64,000 nucleotides of DNA from an uncultured Mailhella sp. (GTDB lineage Bacteria; Desulfobacterota; Desulfovibrionia; Desulfovibrionales; Desulfovibrionaceae). The notes beneath the pieces are model-generated. The model was given only the letters and a program-made list of their open reading frames with translations. It ran no database searches and was not told where the DNA came from. The stretch's first letter is position 1, and the number at the start of each line of letters is the position of its first letter. Shown here one piece after another: positions 19,001 through 26,007 of this stretch. A program made the position numbers and the translations under genes. The stretch spans positions 558,001 through 622,000 of the forward strand of contig NZ_OZ007001.1 in the NCBI RefSeq assembly GCF_963931295.1, written 5' to 3'.

Positions 19001-19410
19001 CCTTCATCGGCTCCGAAGGCATCGACCTGCACCGGGAATGCGCCGACATCGTGCATCACGACCTGCCGTGGAACCCCGCCCTCCTGGAACAGCGCACAGG
19101 CCGCATCGACAGAATAGGCTCCCTCGCCTCGCGCCTCGGCAACGGCCGGGGCACCCTCGCCGCAGGCATCCCCTTCCTCGCCAACGACTACGACGAATTC
19201 CAGTACGCCGTGCTGCTCAATCGCGCCCAAAAACAGGAAATACTCCTCGGCAAACCTGAACTTGCCCCCGCCCCCCTGCCCCCGGACACAGTCTCCCCTC
19301 TCCTTCCTCTCCCCTCCCCCATGCTCGAATTTCTGCACGTCAATCTCTCCGTAGAAGAGGAAGAGAAGGACGGGGAGAGAGCGTGCGGGGGAAGGAAGGG
19401 AACCTTTTGA
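15994..19410 (+). CDS. SNF2/RapA-type helicase, third gene of the cassette
   Basis: 1138 residues from the ATG that overlaps the PLD stop by 8 bases. Superfamily 2 motifs appear in order: motif I DEVGMGKT (45-52), motif II DEVH (378-381), motif III SATPF (408-412), a C-terminal lobe with LIFCDRLATQEEL, HINGG, ICTFIGSEGIDLH, and motif VI QRTGRIDRIGS (1033-1043). The DEVGxGKT and QRxGRxxRxGQ-like forms point to the SNF2/HepA-RapA group of ATP-dependent translocases on duplex DNA. Long insertions between motifs I and II (about 320 residues) and after motif III make it larger than RapA. The final seven or so codons lie inside a long inverted repeat, and the TGA stop sits in its loop, so the natural C-terminus may once have been different. 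Confidence 0.9.
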   Translation: MTDLSPLFRPAPSPDLADSWLRQQREARAVLRRFERGFSTVLLADEVGMGKTYVALAVMAGVAAKGGKTLLIVPGNAVLLQKWLEEIKTFNASYLAGDLRLRPLLVLDRFELLFGLHEFPQRRIRRVNPPVLTCFLRVFQDWYNAKVRRANAWKKKWLADDLAAPDSLAFQTFCAEFSKTRIHAFLDAWRSRRRRDFTKLCAKNGLLDAAAAEARQQPDAPFAGRAALRAYGMLSALFREFCAQQDKISPNVFVMTMSALRATSHRQGNGAQLLKKYLLGRMLYHKREAGAGHLRSLADALGWTRPQDDEGELRQLGKADLLGLRSVFDAQLKEQRLTELFFRTPRGGDLAALERKAQNVIDSVFRKRLHALSLAVIDEVHNWKSGRANGAKQFRAYAEVFSHRLVMSATPFQLHEQELLTLFETVAGPEGVSDPSLELVRSALAPDGPAQRCLRLSREFSEAWKALSPGDMQSIADLCGQGQGDALKHGLTALQNNAPRAALRNFCLAALRYRSALDDLETTLRPVMMRHVRDRRVRAFHCGRDFRVCGLLGGRHHGLYAVPGLDAGSALMNFIGMRAQQLLSRGLGAREHVHLLGGINSSICAFEESWKQRPAGDDNARRYLDFFLSQLRRRPHPKVIATAERALNNQRAGRKTLIFCDRLATQEELCCHLRRTLKRRSSRNLSELLRRDFLAADYYLSRSLAAGLSLPLPDADELRRVKDRLWDIQKSLPALRMRALARLSDLCLTEALLQRAGEAGAALQPYARLLCHQDALAFYLSGRSARAAAFSDSPGTPDADNPDLLDAPDAAPGEEALPPSLSDRETAADDLIHGILYGINIWHAQSNDAPQLHAALLRLLAQEARAPRDSEAEEARDEFALADLLLLVPQGLRKLLLNRALLPQDEQPETRSPGEALTRLLAADTSPSGPWQRTRRFLELLCREEGSIRPGLEASRRRSLWNGLNLRQTDIAVHINGGTDKKRRTAVCAAFNSPCLPDILICTFIGSEGIDLHRECADIVHHDLPWNPALLEQRTGRIDRIGSLASRLGNGRGTLAAGIPFLANDYDEFQYAVLLNRAQKQEILLGKPELAPAPLPPDTVSPLLPLPSPMLEFLHVNLSVEEEEKDGERACGGRKGTF

Positions 19411-19475
19411 AAAAGTTTCCCTTCCTTCCCCCGCGCCCCCATCCTTCCTTTCAAAACTTTTTAATGGGATGAGCG
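19385..19475 (+). repeat. Long hairpin repeat (family 2), copy at helicase end
   Basis: Perfect 18-bp arms, GCGGGGGAAGGAAGGGAA (19385-19402) and its complement (19417-19434), with a further CTTTT/AAAAG pairing inside and GA at the apex. After the hairpin come GCGCCCCCATCC and TCAAAACTTTTTAAT, as in the copies at 26787, 27162, 39006 and (reverse strand) 48893. It overlaps the 3' end of the helicase gene. Probably a transcript-ending or 3'-protecting structure. Confidence 0.75.
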
Positions 19476-20302
19476 CAGAAAGTCCGCAGGGCTCATCGGC
19501 AAAGGCTGGAGGCTGAGGTTGAGCTCTGGGGCAAGGGCATGCCGCAAATTATGATGCGGAAAAAACACAGCGTTCGCCGGGCACGGAGCAGGAACGGTCG
19601 TCTGAGGGCAGCATCGGTCGGCAAAGGCCGACGCCGAAAAGACACAATGTCGGTCGGAGAACTTCGGCAAAAGCTTGATGCCCTCAAATTTTGGGGAAAC
19701 TCAATTTCTTGGGGAACGCAGTGAAGCCGCAGAGACGGAGGCGGTCAGGTTCTGAGGCAGAATCGCCCGGCATGTTCCAGAGTCAAATCCCGGCGCAACG
19801 TCCGCCGTGAAGCTCTGACGCCGAGATATGGTGTCGCCGATTCCGCACCGTGTTCTGACGCGGCGTCACTCGTTTCTTCCGATGCGAAAATCTGGAGAAA
19901 GGATACTTTTCCGTTATCTTCGGCGCAAAGAACATGCAGAACCCGGCGGCAAATTCCGACGCAAAATCATTCGTCCCATTCCGGCACAGCGCAACCACGG
20001 CTTCCCCCCAACTCCGGGGCAGCAACGGCAGTCAAGTTCCGCCGCGGAAAAAAACGCGGAATCGGTCGCAACGATTGAGGGCAGCATCGTTCGCTACTTC
20101 CGCCCCGATGAACCGGTGGAGAGTCTGACCTCATGAATGTTTTGGAACCAGAGAAGCGCCGATGCCGCCGTCAGGGGCTGACAGAAGTCCAACGCCAAGA
20201 GGATGTCCCCTCCGAGTGTTGCTTACTCCGCCTCGTCCGCACTCTTCGTCGACGCCATGCCGGCGCCGGCATGGGCCTGTCGCACTTCGACGAAAATCGG
20301 GC
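19476..20302. other. 0.8 kb without a recognisable gene
   Basis: Between the helicase repeat and the dnaA terminator. No frame has a start with a ribosome site and protein-like content. Composition and word use resemble 8915-10640. Words such as TTGGGGAAACTC and TTGGGGAACGCAG near 19690-19720 loosely resemble the start of the family 3 repeat. Confidence 0.45.
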
Positions 20303-20324
20303 AAAAAAAAGCCCCGCTCGGGGC
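20303..20324 (-). terminator. Intrinsic terminator of dnaA
   Basis: Read on the minus strand: stem GCCCCG-AG-CGGGGC (20311-20324) followed by eight T (20303-20310 as A on the plus strand). It lies 20 bases after the dnaA stop. Confidence 0.88.
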
Positions 20325-20343
20325 AGGGCAAGGATGAAAAGCT

Positions 20344-21816
20344 CTAGGCCAGCATGGCCGAACGTTCAATCATGGAAACCGTGTGCTCAATCTGGCCGCC
20401 GAGAGAAGAATGACGGCTCATTTCGCGCTCCACGGCGGTGATTCCCTTGATGACCGTGGAATGCTTGCGGTTGAAACGCTCGCCTATCTGCTCCAGCGTG
20501 AGATCGGTGTGCTTGCGCAGCAGGAAAAACGCCGTGTTGCGCGCCAGAACAAGATTCTGACGGCGAGACTTGGAACTCAGCTGCGCGGGCGTCAGATCGA
20601 AACTGCGGCAGATGAGCTCCACCACGTCTTCCAGACTCAGGCTGGGACTCGTGCGCGCCACGTTGCGGATGACGTCGATGGCCATCTCTTCCGTGACCGT
20701 GTGCCCCGTGAACTGCGACTGAAGCATGAGATTGTGCAGGCAGCTCTCCAGCAGACGCACGTCGCCGGTGATGCGGTCGGCCAGAAGATCGGCCACAGCC
20801 GAAGGCAGCACCATGCACTGACGGCGCGCCTTTTCCTGAAGAATGTGCAGACGCGTGTCGCGGTTCGGCCGCTCCATGCTCGCCACAAAGCCCGAACAGA
20901 ACCGGGACACCAGCTGCGAATCCACGCCCGCAAGATCGCGCGGAGCAAACGAACTCGTGAGCACCACGCGGCCGCCGTGATCCTGAAGATTCTTAATCGT
21001 GGAAAGCAGTTCTTCCTGCGTGCGATCCTTGCCGCGCAGAAAATGCACGTCTTCCAGAAGCAGCATGTCCAGCTGACGGAAACGTTCCTTGAACTGATCG
21101 ATGGTCTTGTACTTCATGGCCTGCACGAACTGCGAGGTGAATTCCTCGGCCGTGAGATACTCCATGCGCACCTGACGCTTGTCGGCTTCCAGACTGAGCG
21201 CGCGTCCCACCGCCTGCGTGAGATGCGTCTTGCCGAGCCCCGCTCCCGCACACAGAAACACCATGTCCACCGGAGCGCTCGCTTCCAGAATGTTGCTCGC
21301 CGCCGCATAGGCTATCTGATTGCACGGACCGACCACAAAATCTTCAAAGGAGTGCTTCCACCCCTTCATCATGGCCGGATTGAAGGTGCGCACCCGAGGC
21401 AGCGGCATGGGCAGATCAAGCTGCTTGTCGGCCATGAGCACGGTCGGCGCCGTGGACGGAATGGAAGCCGCCAGCTGCTCAAGACTCGTCGGACGCGGCA
21501 ACTCCGCCTTCTTGCGCGACGAAGACGCCCGCACCGTCACCTTCACGCGGCTGCCGAGCTGCGAAGACGCCACTTCCGCAATGGCCTGAGAAAACTGATC
21601 GCGCACCTGAGCCGCCATAAAATCATTCATGGCGGTCAGGCGAACTTCCCATTCGCAGGCTCCGACAGGTTCAATAAGAAGCCCCTGGCCGCCGGAACGG
21701 TCAGTGCGCGACAATTTGACCACATCACCCTTGAGAGGCTCAAGAAAAACCTTGAACTTCCCCTCGGGGAGTCTGCTGCGAAGTTCGTTAAGTATAGAAG
21801 ACCAGATTTCTTTCAT
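20344..21816 (-). CDS. dnaA: Chromosomal replication initiator DnaA
   Basis: 490 residues, cytosolic AAA+ initiator that binds DnaA boxes at oriC and loads helicase. Domain I is at about 1-95 and a short linker follows. Domain III has Walker A GAGLGKTH (191-198), Walker B LLLEDVHF (252-259) and the Arg-finger segment SRFCSGF (Arg305). Domain IV is the duplex-binding helix-turn-helix with LTLEQIGERFNRKHSTVIKGI near 439-459. The common GGRDHTTV motif is replaced by NRKHSTV, a form I associate with Desulfovibrio-type DnaA, so box preference may differ slightly from E. coli. It is monocistronic here, with a terminator close behind and AT-rich DNA with box-like 9-mers upstream. No dnaN, recF or gyrB is adjacent. 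Confidence 0.95.
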   Translation of the reverse strand: MKEIWSSILNELRSRLPEGKFKVFLEPLKGDVVKLSRTDRSGGQGLLIEPVGACEWEVRLTAMNDFMAAQVRDQFSQAIAEVASSQLGSRVKVTVRASSSRKKAELPRPTSLEQLAASIPSTAPTVLMADKQLDLPMPLPRVRTFNPAMMKGWKHSFEDFVVGPCNQIAYAAASNILEASAPVDMVFLCAGAGLGKTHLTQAVGRALSLEADKRQVRMEYLTAEEFTSQFVQAMKYKTIDQFKERFRQLDMLLLEDVHFLRGKDRTQEELLSTIKNLQDHGGRVVLTSSFAPRDLAGVDSQLVSRFCSGFVASMERPNRDTRLHILQEKARRQCMVLPSAVADLLADRITGDVRLLESCLHNLMLQSQFTGHTVTEEMAIDVIRNVARTSPSLSLEDVVELICRSFDLTPAQLSSKSRRQNLVLARNTAFFLLRKHTDLTLEQIGERFNRKHSTVIKGITAVEREMSRHSSLGGQIEHTVSMIERSAMLA

Positions 21817-22110
21817 AACAGAGAATCTTTACAGAAGGGCAAAGGAAAATACCATCGGCATGAATCAAAAATCCGCACTATGCCGCAAGTGCGTTTTCCA
21901 CAACGTCTCGAACTAATAAATCATTATCATAGTTGAAAAAATTTTCAACTCCTCCATTATTGGGCTTTTTATATTAATCCCTTGATAACACTTGAAATTT
22001 CTCCGATAACAAAAAAATTCCACAAAGTTTTCCACTTTTTCTTCCACAACTTGCCTTTCATTTTTCTCAAATTTTCTCAATTTTTCTCCATTTTTCATGT
22101 TTTTCCTTTG
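21817..22110. other. Possible oriC: AT-rich DNA upstream of dnaA with DnaA-box-like 9-mers
   Basis: TTTTCCACA (21894-21902) fits TTWTNCACA exactly. Near matches follow at 22016-22024 (AATTCCACA), 22028-22036 (TTTTCCACT) and 22040-22048 (TCTTCCACA), all in one orientation within 155 bases. The DNA between 21910 and 22100 is unusually A/T-rich and could unwind. The dnaA promoter must also lie here. Position beside dnaA is typical but not universal for origins in this group. Confidence 0.45.
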
Positions 22111-22399
22111 TTTCTCCCCGCCCTCCGAGCTCCCCTGCTCCGCAAAGAAAATCACCCCGCTCATTCTTTTTTTGTTCTTCTTTTTCCCCCACGCCCGCAG
22201 CCGCCCATAAAAAATTTCTCAACTCCCCTCACTTCCTGACTTTTTTCTCAAAGTCACAAATTGTCGACATTGGATATCCCCATCCCTGCCTCGCCGAATG
22301 CGGCCGTCACGCCCCAAACGCCGCCGCTTCGCACCCCGACAGCCAATATCGCACCCCCAAAAATCCCGGATAATCCCGCCCTGCACAAATCACCAAAAC
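22111..22399. other. Intergenic DNA upstream of dnaA, no gene seen
   Basis: C/T-rich on the plus strand up to about 22240, then ordinary composition. No convincing coding frame or RNA gene was seen. Confidence 0.4.
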
Positions 22400-22490
22400 A
22401 CAGGAAAGACAGAGGAGAGAAAGGCAGAAAAGGCAAAAAGGCAGAAAAGACATCGGGGGAGATAATCTCCCCCGAACCCCCATAATTTGC
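22400..22490 (+). repeat. Palindromic repeat (family 1), copy upstream of dnaA
   Basis: AGGAAAGAC/AGGCAGAAAAGGC units are followed by the perfect palindrome TCGGGGGAGAT-A-ATCTCCCCCGA (22453-22475), then ACCCCCATAATT. The inner G-C pair matches the nadD copy, whereas the copies at 5894, 23375, 39563 and 48333 have A-T at that place. Confidence 0.65.
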
Positions 22491-22559
22491 GGGGCGAACC
22501 CTGTCGGGTCCGTCCCGCAGCTTTTTGGGGGAACGGCGAAGCCTCCTCCGTCGTCTTCC

Positions 22560-22780
22560 TATCGGGCTCCACATCGTCTGTCTGCTTTTCCCCAAGCGTT
22601 AAGAGAACACTTTTCGGTTTACTTTCGTGACACTTGGTGTCATCCCCCAAAAATCTGGAAATCCCTTCCTTACTCACGACTGTCCGGCGAAGGCCGGACA
22701 GGAGTCGGCCACCGCAGGTGAGTCCGTGAGGACACACCTGCACTGAGTACGCAGCCCGAACAGCGTCCGCCAAGCCCCCC
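22560..22780 (+). repeat. Two-hairpin dispersed element (family 3), copy 1
   Basis: It shares with 39240-39440 a leader (CCCCAAGCGTTAAGAGA / CCCCGAGCGTTGAGAGA), a CCCCAAAAATCTGGAAATCC block and two adjacent hairpins. Hairpin 1 is TGTCCGGC-GAAG-GCCGGACA (22681-22700). Hairpin 2 is GCAGGTG (22714-22720) paired with CACCTGC (22735-22741), with an inner GTCC-GTGA-GGAC helix. ACTGAGTACGCAGCCCGAACAG follows in both copies. Possibly a structured RNA or a DNA-level mobile repeat. Confidence 0.7.
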
Positions 22781-22810
22781 CCCTCGCAGTCCCAGTCTTT
22801 CCAAACTTCC

Positions 22811-23095
22811 GCCTCCCGAAGAACACACAGGCCCGTTTGGGCAAGACATGCTGTACGAACTGCCTTGCTTGCACGACGGCGGCTGCGCTTAACGCCGGAA
22901 CTGAATTCCGGCTGCGCGCCTGCCGTCGGCCGTGCTCCTGACGTCGCCCGGGGCCCCCAGAGCGTCGAAAAACGGCCTTCCGACTGCACTCCCCCCCCTC
23001 CCCCTTGGCCTCGGGCATAATCTTCCCGTTCATCCTGTCCTGCCGAACCGGCGAAGCCGGGAGGCAGAAACAGGGGGGTGCGGGGGGAATTATTT
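22811..23095. repeat. 285-bp direct repeat, first copy
   Basis: Nearly identical to 23108-23391. It includes an AACTGAATTCCGG hairpin region, a C-rich run and most of a minus-oriented family 1 repeat. The copy stops inside the family 1 palindrome (after GGGGGGAATTATTT) and runs straight into the second copy. A diverged inverted relative lies at 48420-48610. Confidence 0.75.
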
Positions 23096-23107
23096 CTGAC
23101 CTTGCAG

Positions 23108-23415
23108 GCCTCCCGAAGAACACACAGGCCCGTTTGCGCAAGACACGCTGTACGAACTGCCTTGCTTGCACGACGGCGGCTGCGCTTAACGCCGGAACTG
23201 AATTCCGGCTGCGCGCCTGCCGTCGGCCGTGCTCCTGACGTCGCCCGGGGCCCCAGAGCGTCGAAAAACGGCCTTCCGACTGCACTCCCCCCCTCCCCCT
23301 TGGCCTCGGGCATAATCTTCCCGTTCATCCTGTCCTGCCGAACCGGCGAAGCCGGGAGGCAGAAACAGGGGGGTGCGGGGGGAATTATTTCCCCCGCATG
23401 CCTTTCCTGTCTTAA
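23108..23415. repeat. 285-bp direct repeat, second copy, with complete family 1 palindrome
   Basis: Second copy, ending in the full palindrome GCGGGGGG...CCCCCGC (23375-23397) and GCATGCCTTTCCTGTCTT, i.e. the purine tract on the other strand. It ends 31 bases before the promoter of the ORP-like operon. Confidence 0.75.
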
Positions 23416-23445
23416 AGAATTTCGGCAGAAAACGGCGGGGAGGGG

Positions 23446-23473
23446 TTGACGCGGGGATTTTTCTGGTTATGCT
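23446..23473 (+). promoter_or_regulatory. Sigma-70-type promoter of the ORP-like operon
   Basis: TTGACG (23446-23451), a 16-base spacer and TATGCT (23468-23473), 48 bases before the first ATG. No sigma-54 -24/-12 element was seen, although the related D. vulgaris orp genes are known to involve sigma-54 control. Confidence 0.55.
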
Positions 23474-23520
23474 CATTTGTGCAAAATAAACATTGATTTT
23501 CAGGTTCGGAAGGAAGGAAG

Positions 23521-24198
23521 ATGCCGCGTCCCAGACAATGTCGATATGTAAGTTCTGCGCCGTCGGTGACGTATTTCAAGCCGCGCGGGATACCGCTGCG
23601 CGAGCTTCAGGAAGCGTGTTTGAGCGTGGACGAGCTGGAGGCGTTGCGTCTGGCGGATGCGGAGGGGCTCACGGCGCAGGAAGCGTCGCAGCACATGCGG
23701 GTATCGCGTCACACGTTCGGGCGAACGCTGGCGTCGGCGCGGCGCACGGTAGCGCTGGCGCTCACGCAGGGGATGGCGTTGCGCATTGAAGGCGGCACGT
23801 ACGCCGTGGCTTCCGATTTCTGTTCCGGGCACAAGGAGCACACCATGCAGAAGATTGCAGTTTCGAGTGAAGGACCCGCGCTTGACGACATGGTAGATCC
23901 GCGTTTCGGCCGGGCCGGCGGATTTGTCGTTGTCACGCTTCCGGAGAAGAGCGTGGAATACATCGACAACGGAGCCTCGCAGACCATGAGCATGGGCGCG
24001 GGCATAGAGACGGCCGAGCGCATGGCGCGCGCTGGCGTGGACGTGGTCATCAGCGGTTATGTGGGGCCAAAGGCCTTTGAAGCGCTGAAGGCGGCGGGCA
24101 TCAAAATTTGTCAGGACGTGGAAAACGTGAGCGTGCGCGAGGCGGTGGAACGCTTTGAAAGCGGCTCCCTTCCCTTTGCCGAAGCCTCGAACAAGTAG
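23521..24198 (+). CDS. DUF134 DNA-binding / NifX-type fusion protein
   Basis: 225 residues in two parts. Residues 1-105 are a DUF134 domain with a sigma-like helix-turn-helix (LTAQEASQHMRVSRHTFGRTLASARR, about 50-75). Residues 109-225 are a dinitrogenase iron-molybdenum cofactor/ORP-type domain (QKIAVSSEGPALDDMVDPRFGRAGGF), a fold that holds metal-sulfur clusters. Fused forms occur in the ORP gene cluster of Desulfovibrio. GGAAGGAAGGAAG precedes the ATG. At the domain border an AAGGAG sits 6 bases before Met109, so the second domain may also be made alone. It is the first gene of an operon with two MinD-type ATPases; possibly a regulator that senses a cluster. Confidence 0.85.
   Translation: MPRPRQCRYVSSAPSVTYFKPRGIPLRELQEACLSVDELEALRLADAEGLTAQEASQHMRVSRHTFGRTLASARRTVALALTQGMALRIEGGTYAVASDFCSGHKEHTMQKIAVSSEGPALDDMVDPRFGRAGGFVVVTLPEKSVEYIDNGASQTMSMGAGIETAERMARAGVDVVISGYVGPKAFEALKAAGIKICQDVENVSVREAVERFESGSLPFAEASNK
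23833..23847 (+). promoter_or_regulatory. Internal ribosome binding site and start at domain junction
   Basis: AAGGAG (23833-23838) and an in-frame ATG (23845-23847), correctly spaced, lie exactly where the DUF134 part ends and the NifX-type domain begins. This would yield a free 117-residue cluster-binding protein. Confidence 0.45.
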
Positions 24199-24208
24199 CG
24201 GAGGAATC

Positions 24209-25108
24209 ATGCGGGTAGTCATTGCCAGCGGCAAGGGCGGCGCGGGAAAGACCTGCGTGACGGCCTCGCTTGCCGACGTGTGGCGCGGGCCGCTCGTGGC
24301 CGTGGACACCGACGCCGAGGCGCCGAATCTGCATCTTTTTCTTCCGCCGCGGATTACGGAAACGACGACGGCATACCTCGACGTGCCGAACATGGATCCG
24401 GAAAAGTGCATTCACTGCGAGAAGTGCCGGAACATCTGCACGTACAAGGCCATTGCGTCGTTTGCAGGGCGGATCACTCTTTTTCCCGACATGTGCCACG
24501 GCTGCGGCGGATGCTTTGCCGTATGTCCTTCGGGCGCGCTCATTCACGGAAAGCGCGAGCTCGGCGTGCTTGAGAGCGGCGACGTGCTGAACGGTTCGGT
24601 AAGATATCTTGCGGGCCGCACGCGCATCGGGGAATCCATGACGCCGCCGCTGCTGCGTCAGGAGCTGCGCCGGCTCTCCGCCATGCTCGACGAATGTTCC
24701 GCCGACGCCCTCATCGATTCCCCTCCCGGGGTGAGCTGTCCGGCCGTGACCGTGGCCCGCGAGGCCGACGTGATTCTGCTGGTGGCGGATCCCACGCCGT
24801 TCGGCTTTCACGATTTCAAGCTGGCGCATCAGGCGTTTCTGCCCATGGAGCTGCCCGTGGCGGCGGTGATCAACCGTGCCGGGGCGGAAGGCAACGCCGA
24901 GGGCGACGAAGCCGTGCGCGCCTACTGCCGCGAACACGACGTGCCCGTGCTTGCCGAGCTTCCCTTTGAACGCGAAGCCGCCGAACAGTACGCGTCGGGT
25001 CGTCTTCTGGCGGAACTCTCTCCCGCCTGGCGCAAACGCTTTGAACATTTGAGGGACGCGCTTATCGAATTCGGCGCGAAGCGGGCCCGGGAGGCGCATC
25101 ATGCGTGA
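24209..25108 (+). CDS. MinD/Mrp-type ATPase with 2[4Fe-4S] ferredoxin insert (first)
   Basis: 299 residues. A deviant Walker A GKGGAGKT (8-15) marks the MinD/ParA/Mrp class. An inserted ferredoxin domain has two full CxxCxxCxxxC sets (Cys67, 70, 73, 77 and Cys96, 99, 102, 106). The DSPPGVSCP segment is the switch II region of the family. The start was set at 24209 because GGAGG lies 5 bases upstream and the sequence begins directly with the nucleotide-binding strand. It matches the paired ATPases of the Desulfovibrio orange-protein operon, thought to act in or near cell division and cluster assembly. It overlaps the next gene by 8 bases. Confidence 0.9.
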   Translation: MRVVIASGKGGAGKTCVTASLADVWRGPLVAVDTDAEAPNLHLFLPPRITETTTAYLDVPNMDPEKCIHCEKCRNICTYKAIASFAGRITLFPDMCHGCGGCFAVCPSGALIHGKRELGVLESGDVLNGSVRYLAGRTRIGESMTPPLLRQELRRLSAMLDECSADALIDSPPGVSCPAVTVAREADVILLVADPTPFGFHDFKLAHQAFLPMELPVAAVINRAGAEGNAEGDEAVRAYCREHDVPVLAELPFEREAAEQYASGRLLAELSPAWRKRFEHLRDALIEFGAKRAREAHHA

Positions 25109-25973
25109 AATCGTCGTCATCAGCGGCAAGGGCGGCACGGGAAAAACCACCGTGAGCGCAGCATTTGCGCATCTGGCCGAAAACAAGGTGATATGCGATC
25201 TGGACGTCGATGCTCCCGATCTGCATATTCTGCTTGATCCCAGCCCGCGGGAAACTCACGCCTTCGTCTCCGGCCACAAGGCCGTCATCCGGCGCGACGC
25301 CTGCCTTGCCTGCGGCAAATGCGCCGGTCTGTGCGCCTTCGACGCCATTGCCCTGCGCAAGGACGGCTATGCCGTCGATCCGCTGCGCTGCGAAGGCTGC
25401 GGCGTGTGTGCGCACCTGTGCCCGGCCGAGGCCATTGATCTGGAAGAGCCCCACTGCGGCGACTGGTACAAAAGCGACACCCGTTTCGGCCCCATGGTTC
25501 ACGCGCTGCTCTTCCCCGGTCAGGAGAACTCCGGCAAGCTCGTGAGCCTGCTCAAGGCCGAAGCCCGCGCCCTCGCCCGCGAACAGAACCTCGATACCAT
25601 TCTCTGCGACGGCTCGCCCGGCGTGGGCTGCCCTGTCATATCCTCGCTGTCGGGCGCAAGTCTGACCGTGGGCGTGGTGGAACCCACGCCTTCCGGACGT
25701 CACGACTTTCTGCGCGTGGCGGATCTGTGCCGTCATTTCCGCGTGCCGGTGGCCGTGATCATCAACAAGGCGGATCTCAATCCGGAAGAGGCCGACGCCA
25801 TCGCCAGAGAATGCGAACAGCGCGGCGACGTCCTTCTCGGACGCCTCCCCTTCGATCCCGTGGTCACGCGGGCCATGGTGGCCCGCAAGGCGCTCACGGA
25901 ATTCGACAATCCTGTGGGAAACAGACTGAAGGACATGTGGTCGGCCCTTCAGAAGCTGAACGTGCGCCGCTGA
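25101..25973 (+). CDS. MinD/Mrp-type ATPase with 2[4Fe-4S] ferredoxin insert (second)
   Basis: 290 residues, a paralogue of the preceding gene with the same architecture: GKGGTGKT (9-16), Cys68-71-74-78 and Cys97-100-103-107 for two [4Fe-4S] clusters, and DGSPGVGCP. It differs in the segment between the ferredoxin insert and switch II. The ATG is inside the end of the upstream gene (ATGCGTGA), so the two subunits are likely made in equal amounts and may form a heterodimer. In D. vulgaris the corresponding pair belongs to the ORP complex; the exact reaction is not established. Confidence 0.9.
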   Translation: MREIVVISGKGGTGKTTVSAAFAHLAENKVICDLDVDAPDLHILLDPSPRETHAFVSGHKAVIRRDACLACGKCAGLCAFDAIALRKDGYAVDPLRCEGCGVCAHLCPAEAIDLEEPHCGDWYKSDTRFGPMVHALLFPGQENSGKLVSLLKAEARALAREQNLDTILCDGSPGVGCPVISSLSGASLTVGVVEPTPSGRHDFLRVADLCRHFRVPVAVIINKADLNPEEADAIARECEQRGDVLLGRLPFDPVVTRAMVARKALTEFDNPVGNRLKDMWSALQKLNVRR

Positions 25974-26007
25974 AAGGCGCCTCTACGACCGTTTTCAGGA
26001 GTCTTAC

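Noticed and set aside
12590..19410. Complete DISARM or Dpd system
   Set aside because: Only PLD and SNF2-type parts are present; DrmA/DrmB, methylases and queuosine-type enzymes are missing.
11030..19410. Prophage
   Set aside because: Besides the S24 repressor there are no integrase, terminase, capsid or tail genes and no attachment repeats.
20383..21936. 517-codon plus-strand frame opposite dnaA
   Set aside because: Antisense shadow of dnaA; His/Arg-rich translation and no start signal.
22390..23328. 312-codon minus-strand frame with internal duplication
   Set aside because: It is the translation of the 285-bp direct repeats and family 3 DNA; no start signals.
22811..23391. CRISPR array or insertion sequence
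   Set aside because: Two long direct copies without spacers, transposase or terminal inverted repeats.
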